Positions 11,694-20,969 of a stretch of 64,000 bases of DNA are shown in pieces; within the stretch, counting starts at the first letter, position 1; each line of letters starts with the position of its first letter. The DNA comes from Emydura subglobosa (taxonomy: Eukaryota > Chordata > Testudines > Chelidae), in assembly GCA_007922225.1 (NCBI GenBank), contig ML679962.1:32533563-32597562 (forward strand). Reading direction: 5' to 3'. The notes beneath the pieces were generated by a model that did not search any database, was not told the origin of the DNA, and saw only the letters and a list, made by a program, of their open reading frames with translations. The position numbers and the translations under genes are program-made.

Positions 11694-11807
11694 ACAGATT
11701 CTGATACCCTTACTCCGAAGTATTACATTATTCAATGAGTAGACTCATTAAAGTCAATGGCACTGCTTATACTGCGGTATCTGAATAAGGGTGTCAAAAT
11801 CTGGCCC
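11694..11807. repeat. Short palindromic repeat
   Basis: Left end CAGATTCTGATACCCTTACT and right end AATAAGGGTGTCAAAATCTG are inverse complements with few mismatches, around a centre containing AAAGTCAATGG. Size and design fit a non-autonomous DNA transposon (MITE). Confidence 0.6.
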
Positions 11808-12157
11808 TTAACAAATGTTACATGTTTACTGGGACCATGGACATCTTGTATGAAATGTTGAGATCATCTGTTGAGCAGCACTGTGCCATTAGCACAAAAA
11901 CTAATAACTAAGAATAATCTGATTAACCTTTAATTTTCAAGAAAAAAAAAATAGAGACAGATAGTGTGTGGGTGTTTGCATGTGTGAGAGACAGATCAAT
12001 CAGAAGTCTGAAGTTAATCAATTATAATGCTCTAAGATATTGTGCCACTGAGGTACTGAAAAGCAGATTGCATTGATATGAAAGACTGAGGTGTATCAGG
12101 ACATTTTCACTAAAGTGTTCCAAGTCAACCTTCAATGAAAAGGTAGCAGAAGCAAGT

Positions 12158-12235
12158 GGGCCAAATTCATTGTAATGGAGTACAACTCTATTGACTTTGA
12201 TAGAGTGACAGACACTTACTTTCTGAATTTGGCCC
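12158..12235. repeat. Short palindromic repeat (GGGCCAAATTCA ends)
   Basis: Left end GGGCCAAATTCATTGTAATG and right end TTCTGAATTTGGCCC are inverse complements at the tips, around CTATTGACTTTGATAGAG, itself a small palindrome. A 78-bp MITE-like element. Related end words occur at 63.17-63.24 kb. Confidence 0.6.
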
Positions 12236-12239
12236 AAAT

Positions 12240-13350
12240 ACGTTAGCAAATGTAAAGATAACTTGATAAATTTCTTAATTACGGTTGACCAAAACCTATT
12301 TGGCCAGAACATGAGTGGGTATAAACTGACATAACTCCATTGCCAGTAGTTCACAGTAAAAGGTTAAGGAAGCCAAGTGAAACTGATGTGTCAGAAACAA
12401 CATGTGAGTGTTTTACTAGATCCTATTAGCAAATTTAATGGCAGTGCTAGATTTTTTGAAGTGGTGACATTGAGTCAAATTCTGCTAACTGGTGCTAAAA
12501 GCAGAGAAACTCTAACTCCATGCACACCAATAGGTTTAGAAGGTTTTATGCTATTGAAACTGAGTGAAGAATTTGACCATTAAAATGAAACTAATGTGTT
12601 TTTTTTTTTTTGTTGTCCCATGAAAAAGATGTATAAAAGAAACTACATTTTGAGCCTACCTCTTAAAATTAAGAAACAAGAATTTGGGGTGTTTGAGGGA
12701 TCTAAATTTAGATCTTTTATTCCCCACACATGAACTACCTTATAGTTGAAAATGAGAAAAGGGAATAATGCAGTCTCAGATTTACTGCAGTGTTATTTGT
12801 TAACTAATACAAAGCTTAAAGCATACCAAAGTTCTTAAAGTAAAGATTATCCTGTCAATTGTTTGAATTATACTTTGGTTTAGTCATGTGACTCCTACAG
12901 ATGATACCTATTGCCCCAGTTAGAAACCCTCTCCTGTTAATCTAATTTAACTCCAGAAGAACTGGAATCAGGTAATTTAGCCAATGTACTTCTTTTTTTT
13001 TAAAGTTATTTGCAAACCGCCACTTTAAATAGGGCCCAATTCAGGAAAATACCCATCCCCCCTGCAAACAATGGAGTTACTCTGGATTAATATTGCTATA
13101 AATGAAAGCAGAATCTGACATATTGAGTCTGCACCTCAGAACCTCTCAACATTTGCAATTTTTTTTTTTCTGAAGCAGGACCACTATAAGAAGTTTGCTA
13201 TATCTATGCAAAGCATATACCCACAATATTAAAATTCAAAATCATAATTATTTTCTGAGCAATGCAAGTCAATATTTCTTTGAGGTCTGCCAAAAATAAC
13301 CTCTCCGAAAGTTTCCTGGAAACATCTTAATTTTTTTCTGTTCTCTGTGT
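12240..13350. other. Intergenic DNA with a small repeat fragment
   Basis: About 13030-13125 carries GGGCCCAATTCAGG, CAATGGAGTTACTCTGGATT and AAATGAAAGCAGAATCTGAC. This is the pattern of a small palindromic repeat whose other copy is near 51.11-51.24 kb. Homopolymer T runs occur at 12599 and 13159. Nothing coding is seen. Confidence 0.5.
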
Positions 13351-13352
13351 TA

Positions 13353-13371
13353 TGTATATATATATATATAA
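13353..13371. repeat. (TA)n microsatellite
   Basis: Nine uninterrupted TA dinucleotides preceded by TATG. Likely length-polymorphic. Confidence 0.9.
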
Positions 13372-13571
13372 ATACATGCACACACAAAACCCATATTAGA
13401 TAATTTTCATTTTGCTGATACATATTCCTCTTTGTTTCCCCTCAGTTATGACTAGCATGATCACCATTTTCAGCTAGTTCAAGCTACCTATCAGAAGAAG
13501 TATGCAGTGTTGTTCTAACTGTTTCGGGTTCCAGGATATAAAAGAGACAAGGAGGATGAGAAAATAACTTT

Positions 13572-13690
13572 TATTGGACCAACTTCTTTTTGAGAGAGAA
13601 ACAAGCTTTTGAGCTTGAAAACGGAGTTGAAGAAGACCTCTGTGTACATTCGAAAGCTTGTCTCTCTCATCTACAGAAATTGGTCCAATA
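13572..13690. repeat. Inverted repeat of the TTATTGGACCAACTTCT module
   Basis: The left arm (13572 to about 13624) reads TATTGGACCAACTTCT, then GAGAGAGAAACAAGCTTTTG. The right arm (about 13637-13690) is its inverse complement, ending TCTACAGAAATTGGTCCAATA. The arms are roughly 50 bp with scattered mismatches and a short loop of about 12 bases. The single-arm copies at 4.18 and 63.55 kb suggest the palindromic form is the full element. It may fold into a hairpin. Confidence 0.75.
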
Positions 13691-13699
13691 ATCAGAAGA

Positions 13700-16070
13700 A
13701 GCACAGATTTACAATCTCCTTCTCTGTCTGCAGAAATGGGCTGGTTTTGCTGTGTTCCAATCTTGTTCCTAACTTTGTTATAAGAATAAATCCATGTTTG
13801 ACACTTTCTGTCTTCATCACAATGTTCTCATGAAAATGAACTGAATTTTGATGTGCACTGAATGAAAGTGAATGGACCATGTGTCTCACTACTTTTGACT
13901 TTTGAACCAACAGTGCTGTGAACTGTCTGGATAAGTGAACTGAAGAAAACAAATAACAATAAATGAATAAAATAAAAATAACGTTCTTGTTATCATGTTG
14001 ATATGGAGGAAAAGGACAGGACACAAATCATAATCTTATGTTGGTCTTCCAAGGTAGAAGACTTAACTTGTTCTCCAATTTATTGTATGTATATTTGCAC
14101 TCAAGATGATTACTAGAAACTCAGGTTTTGATCCTACAAACATTTAACATACTCAGCTTCACATGACTAACCCAGCTGATCTCAAGGAAAATACAAATGC
14201 ATACATTTTGCATGATAGGGACTAAGTGAGCTGAAAAGATCTGCCATTCTATCACTGATAATGAAACTAAGGAGATGCCAGGAAAAAGCCTTAAGTATTT
14301 GATTTTATTTAAGTTATTTTTCTATAGACCTTTCCAAAGCGCTGGGCATTAAATGAGAATTGTTCTATTAAAGAAGCAAAACCAAGTGAGCCGAATTCTG
14401 CTCCCATGTTGCTTTAGCAGCTTACCTGATTGGATATTTCTTACTGGATCTAGCTTAGCTCCTGATTTTATAGCATGTCTTTTCTGCCTTTTCCTAAGGA
14501 TATCTTTTTAATGCTTTGTTGCAACTAGAATGAAAGAAATACAAAATGTAACTTTGAGGGGCAGGAGGGACGGAAACGTGAAACTGAGCACCAGTGAAGT
14601 GTTCTGCCAAAGCACACTTCAGAGGGAGTATAGTGTAATATGATTTGAGCTAAACATAGTCTGAGAGTGCTAGCCTTCTTACTATACTCCTGCTGTTGAA
14701 AAATTCATTTTGTTTAACAGGACATTGTACAGAAATGAGTGCAGATGCCTTCATTTCTGGTTGCATGACAATGATGCAGGGAAAGAGAGAAGTCCTATTC
14801 ATGTTAATACTCTAAATGCTTTCAGATTAATACCCACGTTGCAAACTTATTTCAGATCTACCGAGGACCAATCAACTAGCTAGCGAATGAAGCGCTCCAA
14901 ATAAAATAATAGATTGGAAATCTCCAGGTGCATAAACTTGTATTATATAATTATCTACTTACTAGAATATGGTCACTGAGGCCATTAACAGCATGAGATC
15001 AATATTTAAAACACTGATTATTTTGTTTTAATCATCTAAGCCTACAGATGATAGTGGAAAAACAGGTGAACTTCAATGAATCAAAAATAAATGTAGGCAC
15101 TATAGCCTGAATTCTTAATTGAATTAAGATGCCTTTACACCACTCTGGAAATTATATTTACTCCCACCTTTAGATTCCTTTAGACTGCTGAGTGGCCTAA
15201 TTGTAAATGAGAATCAGGCCACACCCACCTTGGCTCAAAAATAACAGAGAGAGACAGCTTAAAATACACAGGACAAGAATTCAGATTTCTAGGCGTTTTA
15301 GTCCTGTATGGCCTCTTTTTGTGTGTATGTGTAAAAAAATATAGGCTAGCAATTGTCTAAAGCAAGTTCATTTCAACCGTACTTGACTAGTCTGTTACTA
15401 CATTTTTGCCTTTTAAATTCTCCCTTTCTCCTCCAACCCTGCCTCTATTTATATACATATTTAAACCAGCTTTCCTCCTTTAGCTATGTAACAATCTCTT
15501 TCTTCTAAGTGCCTCCTTAAAACAACAACAAAAACAACAAAAACCAGACATAGAGTTACCCATGAAAGGTATTCTGCTTGAATATAGGATTATTTTTTAA
15601 TCATGGTAGGCAAAAAGGGGAAATTTTGCAGGGGATTTGTTGGCGGGGAGGTTGGACCAACTTCAAATGTCAAATATGACCGCAAATATTTCACACAACC
15701 CTACTAATTATACATACTGGGCCAGCTCCTTACCCCACTGATAGTGGGATATGGTAAACCTGGAGTTATTCCAATCATTGTCACACCAATTTCCATACTG
15801 AAACCAGTATAACCAAAATAGGGATCTTGCTCTGTTTGTTCCAATGGCATTTCTGCTGCACCATCTGGAAACTCGGAAGTCATAGTTGCAGGTTCTGCAT
15901 TCTGTGCTGAATATTTCTGAGCTTTATATTTCTTTCACTTCTCTTCGTTTTGTCATCTATGGCCTGTTACATTGTTTGCCATTAGCAATTTCTCTCTCAT
16001 ATTAAATTAAGCTAAACGATCTTTTAATGTATAAAATGAACTCCCTCTCTCTTTCAATTAAAAGGACCCA
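13700..16070. other. Intergenic DNA, few recognisable features
   Basis: Two overlapping open frames on opposite strands (13609-13833, 13692-14024) have no domain. A SINE-like scrap (CCTTTCCAAAGCGCTGGGCA) is at about 14325-14350. About 15715-15805 has GGGCCAGCTCCTTACCCCAC words of a small palindromic repeat. The remainder is AT-rich with no boundary I can define. Confidence 0.5.
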
Positions 16071-16077
16071 GGATTAT

Positions 16078-16200
16078 TAATTATTCGTAGCATCTAGGAA
16101 CCCTGGCTCTGCTGTTGTTCCAGGTGCTGTAGAAACACAGAACAAAAAGCCGGATCCTATCCCCGAAGAGTTACGCTCTAAGGATAATGTACAGTCAAGG
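16078..16200 (-). repeat. Antisense SINE/L2-like 3' tail
   Basis: Plus-strand words GCATCTAGGAACCCTGGCTC, CAGGTGCTGTAGAAACACAG, AACAAAAAGCCGGATCCTAT and CGAAGAGTTACGCTCTAAGG are the reverse complement of the tail shared by the L2-like element at 62.3 kb and the SINEs of this window. No SINE head is seen beyond the tail. Confidence 0.65.
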
Positions 16201-16209
16201 ATAGTTAGT

Positions 16210-16810
16210 ATGAGTTTGTGCGACTGGTCACAGACTTCTTTTTGCCAGTTACTCAGTGGTGCTATTTCAAAACAGTTAGACTATTACTTCCTCTTCCAAC
16301 TCCCCTTCCTTTTCAAGGCAAACAAGTTTGTTCCCAGAATTTGCTATGTGCAGTCTGGTATTTCATCTTTGTTTTTATCTTCAAAATTAATACCAGGTAA
16401 ATTTGTTCTCTCAATGGCAGATGGTTACTAGCATGTGTGCTTTTTTCATTTTAATTAATTGCTCATCGCAGAGTCTCAATCTCATTTGCCTTTTTAATAT
16501 TGATTTTAAATTCCATTTCTACATACAAAAGTCCAACGTTGTTCTGCAGAGCAACATACCTTTCACTGGTGCTGAGATCCAGGCATTACACAAAAAAGGG
16601 CTGGTTTTTATTTCATTTTGCGTGTTTTGTTTTTCTGCCTCGCTGAACAAATTATCTTCTGCAATGAAATGTCTCTGTCCATCTGTGTTACATTTCAAAC
16701 TAAGCCGCATTTTATGCAGACTGGATGAAATTCTTTGTGGTAAAGGAGGTCTGCACAGTCATCACTTAAGACCAATGTTAAGAGTAAGTTGGGGGCTTGT
16801 GGCTGGAGCT
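16210..16810. other. Intergenic DNA with a chance 137-codon frame
   Basis: Plus-strand open frame 16403-16816 is hydrophobic and cysteine-rich without a recognisable domain, and overlapping frames exist in other registers. No evidence of a gene. Confidence 0.5.
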
Positions 16811-16814
16811 GCAT

Positions 16815-17015
16815 GAAATGGTTTCCCGGACGACTTTTTCAGCGAAAAATGCAGAGATTTTCAAAGTGAAACATTTTGATGTTTTGATTCAGAATGGCTT
16901 CTCATTGAAAACATCTTCAATTTTATTTTTAAAAATATAAATGCATTAAAAAACCTGTTCAAAATCAAAACAAAGTGTTTTGTTCGACCTCAAACAAATT
17001 TTTTGGGATTCACCA
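16815..17015. repeat. AT-rich repeat fragment related to the 20-kb element
   Basis: Words such as TTTTTCAGCGAAAAATGCAG, CAAAGTGAAACATTTTGATG, CAAAATCAAAACAAAGTGTT and AATTTTTTGGGATTCACC have the style of the arms of the element at 20.0-20.7 kb. Ends are not defined. Confidence 0.4.
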
Positions 17016-17019
17016 ACTC

Positions 17020-18265
17020 CGTCCGCCTCCCACCCTTCACGCTCTAGAACTGCCAGTGAACTGAAAAATTGGTTATTCATAAAGCTTTCTGTATCAAGGC
17101 ATTATATTTACTTTCCCCTCACCAAGACCAGGGCCTTATATGAATGAGGTGAAATACCGCCCCCCATCCTTGGCTCAGGTCTGCAGTGCACTGTGCAGTT
17201 CAGGTTCTGGAGTTATTCTGCAGGCTGTTAGAGTCACTTGGTCCATGTAAACAGGCCGGAAAACATCCCCTGGCACTAGCCTGCTCCATTACTGTCTTCT
17301 GGCACATGGAGTGCAGAGCACCCTCTTGTGGTCCCTCTGCTGGCCACTTCTCTAGAACTCCCCCAGAAACAATCCTTGCTGTTTGGAAGTGGTGCGGGGA
17401 AGATGCACTAGAGTGAACTTCACCCACTGTACCTAAATTCACAATTGCGGCATCATGTGAATTCGAAAAGTCCCAGTCCCCATCCAGACTTCCTTTACAC
17501 GTGCTGACTCTCTTATTTCCCCTCTTGCAGGCTTGTCATAAACCTTGGCCCTGAACTTTAAGTAATCTCATTGGCTTCAATGGAGCTCCTCACATGCTTA
17601 AAATTAATCCCGTGCATAAATTGTCATAGCACCGGGGCCCTAAATGGTAGCCATTCCGGGGCAGTGACTGTCCTTCGCCCCCTGAGGTTCTGTCCTTTGA
17701 TTAAGGCCCTGAGCTGATGCTGTAATACAAATAAATAAATTATTATAGTCACATTTAATTAAGAGAAGTTCCCCTGCCCCTCCCCTGTCATTCGTGGTTC
17801 GGTATAATCTGTTGTATATTGCAATCATTAAATAAGATTCCAAACACAAACTTCCTTTCCAAACAGTTTTCATGGTCTGGAGTGAGATTTATGAGCACAT
17901 GACACAAAATTTTTCCTTTGCCAGAGACAGCTGTGGTGACGGTAGGAAATGACAAAGGAATATCCAAGATATAAATGACATAAATTCAAGAAGCAACATG
18001 TTTTATATGAGTATTGATTATCCAATGTACTTAGCTTAAAACAAGGTAAGGGAAAATTTTTATTTCTAAATATCAAATGTTTAAATCAATCTCTTATGAT
18101 TATTTTGACTTTTACTTAAATGACAGTCAAGGTTACTGTCTAGAATTGAAATTATGATTCCTCTAAGGTCAGAACTAAGAGGATATAAATACTTGGATTG
18201 ACAGTGGACTGGTGTTGCTGAGATAATTGGAGTAGTGTTGGTTACCTCTGTACTGCGATATAGGC
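17020..18265. other. Intergenic DNA, partly GC-richer
   Basis: 17170-17450 is GC-richer and includes open frames on both strands with no domain. I could not match it to a family. About 17545-17645 has outward GGCCCTGAA and GGGGCCCTAA ends around TTGGCTTCAATGGAGCTCC, which suggests a small palindromic repeat. The rest is unremarkable. Confidence 0.45.
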
Positions 18266-18267
18266 AT

Positions 18268-18296
18268 TTTTCTTTCTTTCTTTCTTTCTTTCTTTT
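18268..18296. repeat. (TTTC)n microsatellite
   Basis: About seven TTTC units in a row, ending in TTTTAAA. Probably length-variable between individuals. Confidence 0.9.
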
Positions 18297-18416
18297 TAAA
18301 CAAAGGTGGGAAAAAATAGTCTAATTAGCGGAACAGTGGGCCTACAAGTTACTCCACATTAGAGAAACCCTGCACCTATACAGTCAATGGTGGTCTTTAC
18401 AAGAATTCACCTATGT

Positions 18417-18864
18417 CAGTGGTTCCCAGCCTTTCTGGATCGAGGGCCACAAATATAGATTTTACAACCTTGAAGGGCCACCAGTCTCTGCCAGCAGCCC
18501 CCCTTCGCCCCACTGTAGACAGAAGGAAGGAGTTCAGTGAGGAGGATCCCATCCCCCTGGCTGCAGCTGGGAATCCGTGCACTCCACCTGGGTCCCTAGG
18601 TAGCAGCACCCTTCTGCAGCCAGGGGGACTGGAGATCAGTGCTCCCCTTCCTCTGGCTCCAGCAGGGACCCCAGCACCTATGGACCTAGGCAGAGCACTT
18701 TGCACTCTGCTGGAGCCGGGGGAGGGGAGCGCTGATCTCCCGTCCCCTTGGCTGCAGCTAGGAGCCTGCACCGGCAATGCACTCCGCTTGAGTACTTCTG
18801 CAGTCAGCGAGAGGGGAGCCGTGGGCCACTCTGAAACATCCGTGGGCCACTTTTGGAACCACTG
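18417..18864. mobile_element. Non-autonomous hAT-like DNA transposon
   Basis: Terminal inverted repeats begin CAGTGGTTCCCAGCCTTTCT on the left. On the right the element ends CACTTTTGGAACCACTG, whose inverse complement is CAGTGGTTCCAAAAGTG. It is flanked by 8-bp target duplications ACCTATGT (18409-18416) and ACCTGTGT (18865-18872), differing at one base, as hAT insertions require. The 448-bp interior is GC-rich (ratios unlike its AT-rich surroundings) and has no transposase. Long frames on both strands (18413-18865 plus, 18397-18777 minus) are by-products of GC richness. Movement would have needed an hAT transposase supplied elsewhere. Confidence 0.88.
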
Positions 18865-18879
18865 ACCTGTGTGGAGATG

Positions 18880-19670
18880 AGTGCAGGATCAGGGCTTAAA
18901 TTACCTGTACAAGCTGTTTCAATACACCTTTTTCAGGGTAGTGAAGTAAAGCAATTCCGTTGTCATTTCATAAGCCAAATCCTGGCCCATAGTACAGTAC
19001 ACAAATACCTTATGATCTCTGGAGACCACTTGGCCTCCATGTCAGCAGAAGCTTACAAGGAACTTGGTGGGGCAGTCCCCATAACAGTGGCTGTACGGGC
19101 TATAAAGACACCAAGTCCCTCCCCAGGATGGTATCCCCGATTCTGGCCTTCTACTGCTATATATGGCAGTTGATGAAATAGGGGAAGGATGTAGAGAAGT
19201 TCAGAAGTTTTGATGTATGTAGAGTTATGCTAGTACTTTAAATTTATGGTAGGATGGAGCCTAAGCATGAAAGAAAAAAAAAAAAAGCTGTACTAAGAGG
19301 TGTTCTAATTTCTTTGCACAGTGCTGCATTTCGTATTAGCGGTAGTTCATGCCAACCAATTTAGGCCCTGATTCTGCACTGAGCTTCACACAGGTGAACT
19401 ACTGTTTGTTTAGAGCAATTAACTAGCTCTAATTATCATTATGGTAGTTATAAGAGCACCATGTCAGTAATGCAGTACTTCTGTGAATTCCTGACAGTTT
19501 TAATAGTCATTAATTTTAACTGTGTTCTAATTTATTTATTAGCCACTTTGTCACAGAAAAGGTTTCAGATTATTTGTAAAATTATTTTATGACCTGCATC
19601 TAATTTCAAAGAGTTGTTTGAATAACAGTGAGATATAGATTTTCAAATGAAATACACACATCTTGTAATA
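18880..19670. other. Intergenic DNA, no gene recognised
   Basis: 18990-19190 is GC-richer, with the words CTTGGTGGGGCAGTCCCC and GGATGGTATCCCCGATTCTG, but I cannot assign a family. The rest is AT-rich and featureless. Confidence 0.45.
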
Positions 19671-19675
19671 GAGTT

Positions 19676-19755
19676 CTAGAGGGGTAGCTGTGTTAGTCTG
19701 TATACAGCAAAAACAACTTGAGTTCTGTGGCACTTTAAAGACGAACCATTTTAAT
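19676..19755 (+). repeat. Interspersed repeat module (GGGGTAGCTGTGTTAGTCTG)
   Basis: GGGGTAGCTGTGTTAGTCTG, TATACAGCAAAAACAACTTG, GTTCTGTGGCACTTTAAAGA in order. An opposite-orientation copy occurs at 23,782-23,842. The module is frequent in turtle and crocodilian genomes as I recall; its class is not established from this sequence. Confidence 0.7.
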
Positions 19756-19759
19756 TGTA

Positions 19760-19990
19760 ATTTAATTGTAATGTTCATCATAAAACCCAGCTGAGTTCAG
19801 TGGGACTACTCACGAGGAAAGTTGCACAGACACATATATGTTTGCAGCATCCATCTGGGTCCTAGTGAATATATTATGCTGATTCACCTTTCATCAAGTT
19901 TGATGGGAATCAATATCAAGGTTCACTTTCTGCAGGTGGGGTTTTCTAACCAAGAAAACAGAGACATTTTCATCCCTGTAATAAATAATT
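19760..19990. other. Intergenic DNA with a palindromic-repeat scrap
   Basis: GAGTTCAGTGGGACTACTCAC at about 19792-19812 resembles one arm of the small palindromic repeat also seen at 2.29 and 55.93 kb. Nothing else is recognised. Confidence 0.4.
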
Positions 19991-19995
19991 CGTAG

Positions 19996-20712
19996 AACTG
20001 ATTGGGAATTTTCCCTTGGAATGAATATTGACGGAAAATGCAGTTTCCACAAAATCAAAACCTTCTGGGGGAAAGTTTCAGTTTTTGCTGAAAATTTTCA
20101 ATTTTCCATTGAGGGAAAGAAAATTAAATTTCATTTTGGGTTAGTTCAACAAAACATTAAACTGCATTATCCAAGCTGTACATTACCTCATGGAAGTTGT
20201 AGTTTGGGCCCTGTTCTGTCCTATATATGGGGTTCCCTGGAGGACTACATCTCCCATAATGCAATGTGGACTTTTCTCTGAACGAGTTCCATGGTCCATC
20301 ATGGGAGTCACATGATTCTGAATACATTGTGGGAGCTGTAGTCTGTCCAAGGACTCTGGCCTATAGGGGAGAATAAGGACATCTGGCTCCTGAACTATAA
20401 CTCTCCTGTGACCATGAACTGTACAGTGGAAAAGCAAAGTAATGTTGCATAGACATGAAATGAAACAGTTCAGGTCAGGTCACCAAACTGAAATCAAACA
20501 TTTCAATTCATAAATGTCAAAAAGTTTCATTTTGATTTAAAAAAAATCTAAAGAAAATGTTTCAATGTATCCAAACTGATTTTTTTCCATGGAAATTCTA
20601 TTTCACAAAAAAATTGAAATTTGAACTTTTTATCTTAATTTGGGATGAAAATAAATGTTGATCCATCGGATTTCCCCACAGAATGGAAATTCTAAATTTC
20701 ACACTGCTCTAG
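19996..20712. repeat. AT-rich inverted-repeat element with a ZNF143-motif core
   Basis: Left arm (to about 20165) and right arm (from about 20440) are AT-rich and partly inverse-complementary: GGGAATTTTCCCTTGGAATG on the left against the complement of GAATGGAAATTCTAAATTTC on the right. Between them, 20185-20345 holds at least three ACTACAnnTCCCA-like motifs: 20244-20262 plus, about 20325-20342 minus, and a weaker one near 20189-20203 minus. The layout suggests a non-autonomous DNA transposon carrying or having acquired promoter-type motifs. Ends and target duplication are uncertain. Confidence 0.5.
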
Positions 20713-20834
20713 TCATATATATGTATGTACATGTAATGCAGGGGTATCTACAGACAACAAAACAATATTGCAGAGGCTGGGGGTGGGACTAATTATGCAA
20801 GTCTCTATAGTGAGAGACTATCAGTCTAAATATA

Positions 20835-20965
20835 GACTAATGGTGGAAGAAAAACGGAGCAGTGAAGTGACTTACCTGAAGTCACTCAGCGAGTTACTGG
20901 CCAAGCCAAGAATCGAAATCAGGGTCTGTGCCCTATACAGAGCTGCACACTGCCTCTCTGAATGT
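20835..20965 (-). repeat. Antisense MIR/CORE-type SINE fragment
   Basis: GAAGTGACTTACCTGAAGTC, ACTCAGCGAGTTACTGGCCA, AGAATCGAAATCAGGGTCTG, then CCCTATACAGAGCTGCACAC. This is the reverse complement of a SINE head with the B-box region at about 20910 and the body on its left. Confidence 0.65.
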
Positions 20966-20969
20966 ATAG

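Noticed and set aside
16403..16816. 137-codon frame with hydrophobic N-terminal part
   Set aside because: Hydrophobic because the DNA is T-rich. No domain, no conserved start context.
18397..18865. 150- and 126-codon frames on opposite strands
   Set aside because: Almost entirely inside the hAT-like element with defined ends and duplications; caused by GC-rich composition.
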